Notes under the pieces: generated by a model
Database searches by the model: none
What the model saw: the letters and a program-made list of their open reading frames with translations, nothing else
Told to the model about the DNA's origin: nothing
Translations under genes and position numbers: made by a program
Source of the DNA: Glandiceps talaboti
Lineage: Eukaryota > Hemichordata > Enteropneusta > Spengelidae
Direction: 5' to 3'
NCBI RefSeq assembly: GCF_964340395.1
Contig: NC_135552.1
Location: 2,310,517-2,374,516 of the forward strand
Length of the DNA stretch: 64,000 nt
Part shown: in pieces, positions 35,584-50,500 of the stretch
Numbering within the stretch: the first letter of the stretch is position 1
Layout: every line of letters starts with the position of its first letter

Positions 35584-38500
35584 GTAAGTGAAGTTTTTAT
35601 TTGACCTTTCATCCTCATTGACCTCAGGCTCAATGTCGCGTCGTCTGCTGGGGACGAGCTCATAACCGTTCAACTTCAACCTAATGGAGTTCGTCAAAGA
35701 TATGTCACCAAGTTATGTGAATTCACCCGAGTTCTGAACAGACTTATTTTTATTTAGGACCAATCAAAGAATTCAAATTTTATAGTATTGTCGAGATTTT
35801 GAAAATTTATATTATGAACAATCAACATCTTATTTGACAGTAAAAGGTGCTTGCAAACAAGCGGAGCCGGAGTAAGTCGGCGTCGGGGACTCGAATCTCA
35901 CAAGCAGTGTCCCATAATCGAGTTTCGACCTCCGCCTACCCAGGGCCGTCTGCAGCACAAACACTTGTTTCCCGAGATACGTATCAGAATGTTTATATCA
36001 GAATAAATAAAATGTTGATAATATCGATAATATTGACGTGTTTTAGCCATTTGTATATGAAAGGGGTAAAATAACGCTTGTTTCTGTGATCGCGCAAGTC
36101 CGCGAGCCGCGAGAAAGAAGAAGAATAAAGTAGAAATAGAAATATCCTTGTGACACCATGGGAGTACTTAGTTCCTGGGATGTCTGACACGCCCCCTTTT
36201 GCACATAACAGCTACGTTTGAATGTCCATGGTGCAGGTTACAGTGACTGTATAGAAACTTTAGGTGAAAGATAATTCGCACACACTTAATGCCCTCCCAC
36301 CCCCACTAATACTTATGAGCAAATCGCACACCTATGTACTACCATGGAAGTACCAACCACATCACATGTGTGCATATGGATCCATGTACTTCCATATATG
36401 GGGGAATGTTTATGTTTTTCTGTGCTTTATCATTTACTTTTGATGACCCAATGTTTGTCTTGTGATTTCAAAGATGGGGGAAGGGGAGGGGGAGTGGGTT
36501 AAAGAAGTCTCATAAATACTATGTTTTCCTCTTTTACATTTCTCATATCAATTTTTTAGAAGATAAGGTGTTTAAATGAAGTCAACACAAACTGTACGCA
36601 ATTTAGTCATTACAAACAATACCCGGTACTCTCTGGATTCTGGATGAAGGAAAATGAATGGACTTTAAGAACAATATCAAATCAGAAAAATTGAAAAGAA
36701 TTATACTGAGACAATCCACTTCACCAGGGCTGTAAAAAAGTAGTTAAAATATTAATACTAAAAGTGGGTGATGGAGACATTTTCTGAACTCACACCTACA
36801 GTTATTTTCAAAGGCATCAAAGCTATAATTGTAAAAATAAGATAATGACATTACTGTGAAACCAGTTGCAGTCCTCTGACAGTCAGTCTCTTTCATGGTC
36901 GGCTAATTCCCTCAAGAGAAAAGAGATTATAAACTCCATGATGGTAATAACCACACAGACAAGTCATTGGCAATACTATAACAACACATTGACATAACAT
37001 TTACCATATTTATCACAATATCTTTGTCTTGACAAGTACAATCTACTTTTAACCCTTGCAGGAAATTTCTAAAATAGCTGAAAACATATCAACTGTGCAA
37101 TAGGGCTTCTTGACAAGGTTTCAAACCTGATGGTGGCAGTCCCAGATGAAGTGGGTATGCATGCTTGTTAGAAATTTTACTGAAAAGGGGGTGTTTTTTG
37201 TTGGCCATCTAGGTCCGTAGATTCGTAAAAAAGGGGTACTTTTTCAGATCACCCTCTGAGAATAGGGGTAGGATGCCCTTTTTCTACTCTCTCCTGGAAG
37301 ACACTTCCCAATGAAGGCCCGGGGATGAAGGTCCTGTAATCCAGGATTGTAGTACATTGTCAATGCAAGATCAGTGTTTTACTCTATGGCCACCCATTAA
37401 GGAAGTGTATTGTGTGAGTCCCTTTATCACCAAAGGTCAGATGAAATAAATATATAAAATAAAATTGAAGTTGACAAAGTTAATATCTAAAGAGCCTGAA
37501 CCTGTATATAGCAGAATTGTTAGAGTAAACACTGACTTAGGGTAAAGTCAACAAGGAGTGATGGAGACTGAGACAACATTAGTTTACATACATTGTTCTA
37601 AAGTTGACAAAGGTAGTTGTTTATGTTCGACAAAATGAAATATATGTATAAATTGTGATAATGTCATCTTGTATAAACTAGTACTACTAGTAGCTTAGTA
37701 ACCGTCAAGCCTTACAGCCTTTTAGACACTTTGTTAAAATAATTCACAACATAGAAATGAAACAACATGACTTATTGTCAAAGTTCAAATTAGTACATAC
37801 CCAGTACTATTAATTATACAAATAAGAGACTTTTCAGTATGATCCCTCCATGAGTTTCAAATAGTTTGTAAACATTTTACAAAAGTACAGAGGAAAGTTT
37901 AGTTCATCTAGTTGTAGAATGCGACAGTCACATGTTCAAACTATTGGGAATAGCTTTATTCCTCTATTGGGTATTTGATGAGACACCCCACAAAAGTTGG
38001 ATCAACTGGTGATGGGGTGCATTTAAGAGTGATTATGGTAGACTCAGTCACCTGAGACTATATGACACCCATTCCCCCATATCAGTATACAATCAGAAGT
38101 TAGCCAATTAGCATATTATTAATAGCAGGAGTAGATACGATTGGGTTTGTTTTGATCATGAAATATTCAACAAACATTCCACTTTTTAAACTCTTTCTAA
38201 AAATTTTCTTATGTATGAGTTATTATTCAATGATTAAATTTTCAATTTGGCAAACGATAAGTTTTTACAGAAGTAGCTGTGTTACACAAAACTCTACCTT
38301 CAGTGGGCATAGTATGGTAGATGACAACTGTCGTGAATTACATTTATTGATTCATATTTTGTGTTATACGTTGTTGTTGTTGTTAACATTGTTGCCATTT
38401 CTGATGAACTCATTATATAGTCATACGTCATACATAATCAACCAATCAGCACGCAGCGCGCCAATAAGGCAGACGATCAAATCAAAATTTCTTGTGTGAT

Positions 38501-41500
38501 GTAAGTTTCAGTTAGAAGTTGGAGTGCGCGTGCATTCTTGTATGATGTAAGTTTCAGTTACAAGTTGGAGTGCGCGTGCATATAAATTAAAAAGAACAGA
38601 GTTCCCAGTGTATTCTACTACTTGCTTGTATTGTCATTTCTATTACTGCTGTTTTCCGAACCCCTTTTCTATTGTGAATCATCATTGAACATTGAATAAA
38701 GAAATTATAAACAACTTTTCACAAATCTGCATACTGTGTGTTGATTAGCCATAATTTTAATAAAAGAAAACGGTTTATTGTGTCATAATTTCCTCACATT
38801 CATTCATTCATTCAATAAAATTAACCTTTGAATATAATGTACTGGATATTATAATTGTATTTCATCTTGTAATTTCATTTTGTAATACAGAAAATACTGT
38901 CAATTTATTGATGTCTTTCTTCTATAATCAATTACTTTGATGATAATTCAGTGACTTCATCTTTGTTTTATATTTACAGTAAGAAATGGTGCCAAGGTAG
39001 TATTTTGTGCTAGAGGAGGTAAGTCTGTCCCTTGCCTTAGTATTGCATCAAGTCACATCTTCAGACATAACTGTCCCGTAGTATGCATCAAGTCACATGT
39101 ATGTTGATCTTCAGACATAAATGTCCCGTAGTATGCATCAAGTCACTTATATGTTGATCTTCAGATATAAATGTCCTGTAGTATGCATCAAGTCACATGT
39201 ATGTTGATCTTCAGATATAAATGTCCTGTAGTATGCATCAAGTCACATGTATGTTGATCTTCAGACATAAATGTCCTGTAGTATGCATCAAGTCACATGT
39301 ATGTTGATCTTCAGACATAACTGTCCTGTAGTATGCATCAAGTCACTTATATGTTGATCTTCAGACATAAATGTCCCGTACTATGCATCAAGTCACATGT
39401 ATGTTGATCTTCAGACATAAATGTCCTGTAGTAGGCATCAAGTCACATGTTGATCTTCAGACATAAATGTCCTGTAGAATGCATCAAGTCACATGTATGT
39501 TGATCTTCAGATATAAATGTCCTGTAGTATGCATCAAGTCACATGTATGTTGATCTTCAGACATAACTGTCCTGTAGTATGCATCAAGTCACTTATATGT
39601 TGATCTTCAGACATAACTGTCCCGTAGTATGCATCAAGTCACATGTATGTTGATCTTCAGACATAAATGTCCTGTAGTAGGCATCAAGTCACATGTTGAT
39701 CTTCAGACATAAATGTCCTGTAGAATGCATCAAGTCACATGTATGTTGATCTTCAGATATAAATGTCCTGTAGTATGCATCAAGTCACATGTATGTTGAT
39801 CTTCAGACATAAATGTCCCTTAGTATGCATCAAGTCACATGTATGTTGATCTTCAGATATAAATGTCCTGTAGTATGCATCAAGTCATATGTATGTTGAT
39901 CTTCAGACATAAATGTCCTGTAGAATGCATCAAGTCACTTGTATGTTGATCTTCAGACACAATTGTCCTGTAGTATGCATCAAGTCACATGTATGTTGAT
40001 CTTCAGACATAATTGTCCTGTAGTATGCATCAAGTCACATGTATGTTGATATTCAGACATAACTGTCCTGTAGTATGCATCAAGTCATATGTACATTGAT
40101 CTTCAGACATAACTGTCCTGTAGTATGCATCAAGTCACATGTATGTTGATCTTCAGACATAAATGTCCCGTAGTATGCATCAAGTCACATGTATGTTGAT
40201 CTTCAGACATAAATGTCCCGTAGTATGCATCAAGTCACATGTACGTTGATCTTCAGACATAAATGTCCTGTAGTATGCATCAAGTCACATGTTGATCTTC
40301 AGATATAAATGTCCTGTAGTATGCATCAAGTCATATGTACGTTGATCTTCAGACATAAATGTCCTGTAGTATGCATCAAGTCACATGTTGATCTTCAGAT
40401 ATAAATGTCCTGTAGTATGCATCAAGTCACATGTATGTTGATCTTCAGACATAAATGTCCCGTAGTATGCATCAAGTCACATGTTGATCTTCAGACATAA
40501 ATGTCCTGTAGAATGCATCAAGTCACATGTATGTTGATCTTCAGACATAAATGTCCTGTAGTATGCATCAAGTCACATGTATGTTGATCTTCAGACATAA
40601 CTGTCCCGTAGTATGCATCAAGTCACATGTATGTTGATCTTCAGATATAAATGTCCTGTAGTATGCATCAAGTCACATGTATGTTGATCTTCAGACATAA
40701 CTGTCCCATAGTATGCATCAAGTCACATGTATGTTGATCTTCAGACATAAATGTCCTGTAGTAGGCATCAAGTCACATGTATGTTGATCTTCAGACATAA
40801 CTGTCCTGTAGTATGCATCAAGTCACTTATATGTTGATCTTCAGACATAAATGTCCTGTAGTATGCATCAAGTCACATGTATGTTGATCTTCAGACATAA
40901 ATGTCCTGTAGTATGCATCAAGTCACTTATATGTTGATCTTCAGATATAAATGTCCTGTAGTATGCATCAAGTCACTTATATGTTGATCTTCAGATATAA
41001 ATGTCCTGTAGTATGCATCAAGTCACTTATATGTTGATCTTCAGATATAAATGTCCTGTAGTATGCATCAAGTCACATGTATGTTGATCTTCAGACATAA
41101 ATGTCCCTTAGTATGCATCAAGTCACATGTATGTTGATCTTCAGATATAAATGTCCTGTAGTATGCATCAAGTCACATGTACGTTGATCTTCAGACATAA
41201 CTGTCCTGTAGTATGCATCAAGTCACATGTATGTTGATCTTCAGACATAAATGTCCCGTAGTATGCATCAAGTCACATGTATGTTGATCTTCAGATATAA
41301 ATGTCCTGTAGTATGCATCAAGTCACATGTTGATCTTCAGACATAAATGTCCTGTAGTATGCATCAAGTCACATGTATGTTGATCTTCAGACATAAATGT
41401 CCTGTAGTATGCATCAAGTCACATGTATGTTGATCTTCAGACATAAATGTCCCGTAGTATGCATCAAGTCACATGTATGTTGATCTTCAGACATAAATGT

Positions 41501-44500
41501 CCTGTAGTATGCATCAAGTCACATTTATGTTGATCTTCAGACATAAATGTCCTGTAGAATACATCATTCCTTTAAATATACCTAAACTACCTTCAACTGG
41601 GATATTTTTTTCATCAAAGTTAATATAGACTAACAATTTCAAATGGTCAATATTAAATATTATATGTAGGTAGTGTATAGTGGCAATTAAATCTTGAGTT
41701 TCAACATTGTTGAATCAGTCACCATCTTAAAACTGTAGTAGTTTTAACTACATAGTTATCATTTTTTGAACAGACAACCACATTGTACATGTTAAATGGG
41801 GGGGGGGTCATTTGTATCCATAAACAATACAGAAAGAGGGCACCATTGACGGCACTGATTTTGGGTACAGATCCAAAAATTAATTTGATTTGATTTATTG
41901 TGAATACACCTATAAAAAATACATTTATCCACTGGTGATGCAATACAGTTCAGGATGTATGATATCACAGGTAAGGTATTGTATTGCAGCTAGTCAAGAT
42001 TTAACAAACAGTATTTTCTGGGTTACATTTAGTAAAATCAGCCATTGATTTGTACAGTATATTTCCCACATACAATTTGTATTACACATTAGTATATATG
42101 TAGTTGAGTTGCACAATACCATTGTATTGCACATTAGTATAATTGAGTTACACAATACCATTGTATTACACATTAGAATAGTTGAGTTACACAATACCAT
42201 TGTATTACACATTAGTATAATTGAGTTACACAATACCATTGTATTACACATTAGAATAGTTGAGTTACACAATACCATTGTATTACACATTAGTATAAAT
42301 GAGTTACACAATACCATTGTATTACACATTAGAATAGTTGAGTTACACAATACCATTGTATTACACATTAGTATAATTGAGTTACACAATACCATTGTAT
42401 TACATATTACACATTAGAATAGTTGAGTTACACAATACCAATGTATTATACATTAGTATAATTGAGTTTCACAATACCATTGTATTACACATTAGTATAA
42501 TTGAGTTACACAATACCATTGTATTACACATTAGTATAATTGAGTTACACAATACCATTGTATTACACATTAGAATAGTTGAGTTACACATTGTATTGTG
42601 CATTAGTTATCAGACAATTAAAAGATTTCATGGTTTGGCCACTGGGGTGTTGTTAATGTTTGTAAGGCATTTTGAGGGCCAGATAAGTTGACAAAAGACA
42701 ACTGACATTGGTTTACCATTCATTTTTACCTCCCGTAAGGGTACGGGAGGTATTAAAATACGAATGTCTGTCTGTGTGTCTGTCTGTGTGTCTGTCTGTC
42801 TCTGTCTGTGTCATCATTTTCTAAAATTTGACTGGCTCAATTGTAATGAAATTTGGAATATATAATCTTTAGGGTAATAGCTAGACCTAATTAGGTTTTC
42901 AGCCAGATCGATTAATGTTTAATTAGAGAAATTTGCATATTAATGAAATCAAATAATTAAGCAATATCTTAAGACTGCATACTGCAATTTCGATATAATT
43001 TAGTATATTCGTTATAACAACATACATTTGTCCTATAAAATGTGATGATATAATACCTTACAGCGTTAATGAATAATTTGCATAATTAATTAGTTTTGGT
43101 AATTAGGCTATATCTTAAGAATGCATACTTCATATTCAACATAATTTAGTACATACATTAACCATAAGAAAACACATACATGTATGTCCAATAAAGTTAG
43201 TTGATGTACCTTACAGTGTTAATGAATAATTTGCATAATTAATGATTTTTGGTAATTAGGCTATATCATAAGAAAACATACTTCAATTTCAATATAATTC
43301 AGTACCCATGTTAACAATAACAATCACACATGTCCTGTAAAGCTTGTTGATGTACCTTTCAGTGTTAATGAATAATTTGCATAATTAATGATTTTAGGTA
43401 ATTAGGCTATATCTTACGATTGCATACTTCAATTTCAATACAATTCAGTACATACATTAACCATAACAAATTGTGTATTTCCTATAAAGTTAGTTGATAT
43501 ACCTTACAGTGTTAATGAATAATTTGCATAATTAATGATTTTCGGTGCATACTTCAATTTCAATACAAATTAGTACATAATGTTAACCACAACAAAGCAG
43601 GTACGTCCTATAAAATTTGGTGCTATAGCGTACAGTTTTAATGAAAAATTTGCATAATTAATGATTTTAGGTAACTACGTTGTATCTTAAAAATGCAAGC
43701 TTCAAATTTCGTATAATATGATACATATATCAACCATAATAATACACACCTGTCCTATGAAGTTTGTTGCTACAACTTTTACCTTTTAATGAGTATTTTG
43801 AATAATGAACAATATTCAGTAATTAAACAGTATCATGCAATCTTCAAATTCCGTATAATTTGGCACATACATTAACTTAAGAAAGCACGCTTGTCCAAAA
43901 ACAAAGCCTGTTACCATAGTTTTTTTTTTATTTTAATGAGTTATTTGCATAATTAGAGATTCCCTTACGGGAGGCATTCAGTTTAAATCTGGTCCTATAT
44001 GTTGTTCCTGTTTTTCTTGTTATTAGTGACAACTGGTAATCAAAACATGTCTAACCAATACTATATAATGCTCTTTTAAGAACTCGCAATTGCAAAGTTC
44101 TTTCACATACATCTTATTCTTTGCTTTGTGCATTGCCATGACAAAACTCTAGTCCTCATGGTGCCATATCTGGGATGGCCTTTTGAAATGCTTACCTGCA
44201 AAATGGCCAGAACTTCAGTAGTGATGGGTCACAGTATTCCATATTTTGACTGGACTATACATGAAATAGTAATACAATTTACTGTTGTTCATTATGTAAT
44301 GAGACATGGTCACATCTGTTATTTTATTGACATCTTTATGGATGAGAATATTTTATCAAAGGTATTGATTTACCATAATTTGTTTGCTGTAGTTGGTGCC
44401 AGAATTATTGTATATGTTATTGTTTCTCCAGATATATGAAATGTATAGTACTGTAACTTGTAATATGATCATACTGTAAGCTCTTTACATACAGGTGTCT

Positions 44501-47500
44501 GATTTTTGTTTTTATAAACATGTGGAGGTTATTTTATTGATGCTATTCATTACAATAGTCTCTCTAACACATATGGCATTGTTTGTTTGTTTGTTGTTTG
44601 GAGGTGAAGCAGGAAAGAAGTTAGAATCAGAAGTAAATGCAATTGGACCTGGGGAAAGTTACTTTGTACCCTGTGATGTCACAAAGGAAGAAGAAATCAA
44701 AGTAATTATTGTCAATTATAAATCAGTTTCTGTACACTACAATTATAATATCAAATTCTAGATATGCATGATCAATGGGATATTGCTTATGTTAATGGTA
44801 AAAAACCCCAGGGCCTGTGTTTATATACATATGAAAAGCCTCCTAACTCTTATGTTAATGGTAAAAAACCCCAGGGCCTGTGTTTATATACATATGAAAA
44901 GCCTCCTAACTCTTATGTTAATGGTAAAAAACCCCAGGGCCTGTGTTTATATACATATGAAAAGCCTCCTAACTCTTATGTTAATGGTAAAAAACCCCAG
45001 GGCCTGTGTTTATATACATATGAAAAGCCTCCTAACTCTTATGTTAATGGTAAAAAACCCCAGGGCCTGTGTTTATATACATATGAAAAGCCTCCTAACT
45101 CTTATGTTAATGGTAAAAAAAACCAGGGCCTGTGTTTATATACATATGAAAAGCCTCCTAACTCTTATGTTAATGGTAAAAAAAACCAGGGCCTGGGTTT
45201 ATATACATATGAAAAGCCTCCTAACTCTTATGTTAATGGTAAAAACCCCAGGGCCTGGGTTTATATACATATGAAAAGCCTCCTAACTCCCTGAGCTCTA
45301 GTACTAATTTTGATGCAAATTCATTGTGGGTTTGACATTAAACCCCATCCAAGAGATAGTTTCCCCCAACTGACCTTACCTTGTTCTCATATGAGTATGA
45401 AGCATGCAAAGCTATCATAGCTGTCACCATCCCACCAACTAAATACAATCTACTTGAATGTAAAGAGACACATGACTTAGGTAGCTAGAACCTTTGCTGT
45501 GCTCATCTTGACTATGTCCTCTCCACACACACGTAAGTAGCTAGAACCTTTGTTGTGTTCATCTTGACTATGTCCTCTCCACACACACACACATAAGTAG
45601 CTAGAACCTTTGCTGTGTTCATCTTGACTATAATGTCCTCTCCACACACACACACATAAGTAGCTAGAACCTTTGTTGTGTTCATCTTGACTATGTCCTT
45701 TCCACACACACACACATAAGTAGCTAGAACCTTTGTTGTGTTCATCTTGACTAATGTCCTCTCCATACACACACTTAGGTAGCTAGAACCTTTGCTGTGT
45801 TCATCTTGACTATGTCCTCTCCACACACACGTAGGTAGCTAGAACCTTTGCTGTGTTCATCTTGACTATGTCCTCTCCACACACACATAAGTAGCTAGAA
45901 CCTTTGTTGTGTTCATCTTGACTATGTCCTCTCCACACACACACACATAAGTAGCTAGAACCTTTGTTGTGTTCATCTTGACTATGTCCTCTCCACACAC
46001 ACACATAAGTAGCTAGAACCTTTGTTGTGTTCATCTTGACTATGTCCTCTCCACACACACACGTAAGTAGCTAGAACCTTTGTTGTGTTCATCTTGACTA
46101 TGTCCTCTCCACACACACGTAAGTAGCTAGAACCTTTGTTGTGTTCATCTTGACTAATGTCCTCTCCACACACACACATAAGTAGCTAGAACCTTTGTTG
46201 TGTTCATCTTGACTATGTCCTCTCCACACACACACGTAAGTAGCTAGAACCTTTGTTGTGTTCATCTTGACTATGTCCTCTCCACACACACATAAGTAGC
46301 TAGAACCTTTGTTGTGTTCATCTTGACTATGTCCTCTCCACACACACACGTAAGTAGCTAGAACCTTTGTTGTGTTCATCTTGACTATGTCCTCTCCACA
46401 CACACACGTAAGTAGCTAGAACCTTTGCTGTGTTCATCTTGACTATGTCCTTTCCACACACACACATAAGTAGCTGGAACCTTTGTTGTGTTCATCTTGA
46501 CTAATGTCCTCTCCACACACACACATAAGTAGCTAGAACCTTTGTTGTGTTCATCTTGACTATGTCCTCTCCACACACACACGTAAGTAGCTAGAACCTT
46601 TGTTGTGTTCATCTTGACTATGTCCTCTCCACACACACGTAAGTAGCTAGAACCTTTGTTGTGTTCATCTTGACTATGTCCTCTCCACACACACACATAA
46701 GTAGCTAGAACCTTTGTTGTGTTCATCTTGACTATGTCCTCTCCACACACACGTAAGTAGCTAGAACCTTTGTTGTGTTCATCTTGACTATGTCCTCTCC
46801 ATACACACACATAGGTAGCTAGAACCTTTGCTGTGTTCATCTTGACTATGTCCTCTCCACACACACACACATAAGTAGCTAGAACCTTTGCTGTGTTCAT
46901 CTTGACTATGTCCTCTCCACACACACATAAGTAGCTAGAACCTTTGCTGTGTTCATCTTGACTATGTCCTCTCCACACACACACACATAAGTAGCTAGAA
47001 CCTTTGCTGTGTTCATCTTGACTATGTCCTCTCCACACACACATAAGTAGCTAGAACCTTTGTTGTGTTCATCTTGACTATGTCCTCTCCACACACACAC
47101 ACATAAGTAGCTAGAACCTTTGTTGTGTTCATCTTGACTATGTCCTCTCCACACACACATAAGTAGCTAGAACCTTTGCTGTGTTCATCTTGACTATGTC
47201 CTCTCCACACACACACATAAGTAGCTAGAAGGGACCTTTGTTGTGTTCATCTTGACTATGTCCTCTCCACACACACACATAGGTAGCTAGAACCTTTGCT
47301 GTGTTCATCTTGACTATGTCCTCTCCATACACACACATAAGTAGCTAGAACCTTTGCTGTGTTCATCTTGACTATGTCCTCTCCACACACACACTTAGGT
47401 AGCTAGAACCTTTGTTGTGTTCATCTTGACTATGTCCTCTCCACACACACGTAGGTAGCTAGAACCTTTGCTATGTTCATCTTGACTATGTCCTCTCCAT

Positions 47501-50500
47501 ACACACTTAGAATTTGCCCCAACAGGTCAGTATTAAAAGAATGCCCTCATAAGGAAAAAACTTCATCATCTGACAGAAGAAACAACTCAGACCAGCAATG
47601 TTAAACAAGCTTAAGTGTATGCAGCCACGCTACCATATATGCAAGGCATATCTGAGAAACTTTGTCAGATATACAGGAATGGCGTTCAAACCACATATCA
47701 CTCTATGCTGCATGTAAGTCTCACCCAAGGATAAGACAACACCTATATACAGCCCTGCAGGGTGATATACAAGGTATCATACTGACCAAGTGTATATTGG
47801 TGAATCAGGAAAACCAGGATCAAGGAACATTGTAAATCTGTGAGGGATAGAACTGTAGCATCAGCTTTAGCTGAACATTCACACAGTTGTAATCATAACA
47901 TTGACTGGGACTCTGTTTCCATTATTGATACATCTCCACATGATTTCCCGAGGAAGATCAGGGAGGCTATAAACATCAGACGCTACAATCCTATGATCAA
48001 CAGAAGCGGGGACATCAAACTACCTAACATCTACAATTGGCTGATCATACTGCCACCAAGTGGTTGGCTGTAACTATGGAATTTGTCATTCTGATGTCCG
48101 ATTCGTTGACCAAGACAGATTTAAAGCTCAAAGCTAAAAAAAAAATTTGAACTGCTTGTGTGTTATAACTGTTGTAATTCAAGTTCAGTATTAATGTCGC
48201 ACTCACTTCAAGGGGAATGCCATTCTTGGAAATAGAGACATTTTCATAAACTATGGGTTCTGGAGAGTCATTTCATGATGTTACATCTTCTACAATTATT
48301 TGCAATTTCAGAGAAGCATCAAGTTGTACTTGTACTTTGATAGGGTATCTTTGCTATGGGCTATTGCATTATGGGAATCAGCAGAAATAATTTATTCAAG
48401 TTGCATACTGAATTATTATGAGTTTGTTTATAATAAAAAAAACAGTGTTAATACTCGAGCTCTGTAACTGTCTGTTTACTCAAATAGAGTCTTTTCAAGA
48501 CTTCATTTCTTTAGTATGTTTGTTTTTAATTTTTTTTAATTTTTTAATACTTGCAGAATGTAGTTGAGAAGACGATAGAAAGATATGGGAAGATTGACTG
48601 TCTGGTAAATAATGCAGGCTGGCGTAAGTGAATGAATTCTTACAGATTTGTTAGTCCCCGCAGGACGAAGTCCAGGATGGGGACTTATGGCTTGGGTTCT
48701 GTCCGTCCGTCCGTCTGTCTGTCTGTCCGTCCAGAGTCGTTTCTTGGAGATACCTGGACTGATTTTTTTCGAACTTGGTACAGGGGCAACATACAATGGC
48801 ATACATATGCACCTCAATTTGTTTCATGATACGATTCAATATGGCTGCCTAGCAGCCATTTTGTTTGCAAATTTTCCCTGTCCAAAGCCTTTTATTAAAC
48901 TCAGACATGCTTGAACAGATCTCATTCAAAGTTGGTATTAGGAGAGTGTTGTATGACATACATGTGCATATTCATTGTTGTCGTGATACGATTCAATATG
49001 GCTGCCTGTCAGCCATTTTATTTGTGAATTTTCCCTGTCCAAAGCCATAACTCAGACATGCTTGAACAGATCTCATTCAAAGTTGGTATTAGGAGAGTGT
49101 TGTATGACATACATGTGCATATTCATTGTTGTCGTGATACGATTCAATATGGCTGCCTGTCAGCCATTTTGTTTGTGAATTTTCCATGTCCAAAGCCATA
49201 ACTCAGACATGCTTGAAACAGATCTCATTCAAAGTTGGTATTAGGACAGTGTTCTATGACATACATGTGCATATTCATTGTTGTCGTGATACGATCCAAT
49301 ATGGGCACCTAGCAGCCATTTTGTTTGCGAATTTCCCTTGTCCAAAGCCATAACTCAGACATGCTTGAACAGATCTCATTCAAAGTTGGTATTAGGACAG
49401 TGTGCTATGGCATACCTGTGCATATCCATTTTCATCGTGATACGATCCAATATAGCTGCCTGGCAGCCATTTTGTTTGCGAATTTTTCATGTCCAAAGCC
49501 ATAATTATGCCCATACGGTAGGCATTCAGTTTAAATCTATGATTTGCCCTTACAGGAGGCATTCAGTTTAAATCTATGATTTGCCCTTATGGGAGGCATT
49601 CAGTTTAAATCTATGGTTTGCCCTTATAGGAGGCATTCAGTTTAAACCTATGGTTTGCCCTTACGGGAGGCATTCAGTTTAAATCTATGATTTGCCCTTA
49701 TGGGAGGCATTCAGTTTAAATCTATGGTTTGTCCTTATGAGAGGCATTCAGTTTAAATCTTTGGTTTGCCCTTACGGAAGGCATTCAGTTTAAATCTATG
49801 ATTTGCCCTTACGGGAGGCATTCAGTTTAAATCTATGATTTGCCCTTATGGGAGGCATTCAGTTTAAACCTATGGTTTGCCCTTACGGGAGGCATTCAGT
49901 TTAAACCTATGGTTTGCCCTTATGAGAGGCATTCAGTTTAAATCTATGTTTTGCCCTTATGAGAGGCATTCAGTTTAAATCTATGGTATGCCCTTACAGG
50001 AGGAATTCAGTTTAAATCCTCGGTTTGCCCTTATGAGAGGCATTCAGTTTAAATCTATGGTTTGCCCTTATGAGGCATTCAGTTTAAATCTCGTTATGTA
50101 CATGATGTCATTGTTTAGGATATGGTGACTTTGTCTATATCTATGTGTTCCAGAAACAGTTTTGTAATAGCTATAATTCTATGACCCAGCCACAAACAGT
50201 GAGATATATGAAAATGCTTCTCATGTCTACATCGGATATATTTCTAAGATCTTCCTTCCATCTTCCTGTTTTTTGCTATCAATCATGCAATCTCAGTTTG
50301 TCATTCATACAAATAAGGAAATGTCAAATTGTATTTTTTCTTAATTTCAATAGACCCACCTGAGGAAACAATAGATGATATATCAGCAGAGCATTTTAGA
50401 GACTTATTTAATTTGAATCTCATTAATTACTTTTTATTTAGCAAGGTAAGTAAACTAACAATCTACACACACAGTCTATGACTTGATATACAGGGTAGAC

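Noticed and set aside
44128-44439. 103-codon plus frame before exon 3
   Set aside because: No motif, no acceptor/donor in suitable phase, and exons 2 and 3 already join correctly.
44764-45294. 176-codon [20 protein letters not shown] repeat protein
   Set aside because: Attractive composition but it is an exact 63-bp tandem array inside the dehydrogenase intron, with two frames open at once.
45477-47216. Several Cys-rich frames with GEDIVKMNT and RGHSQDEH repeats
   Set aside because: Frames of the ~58-bp array; they hop between frames with the CA-tract length and have no consistent start.
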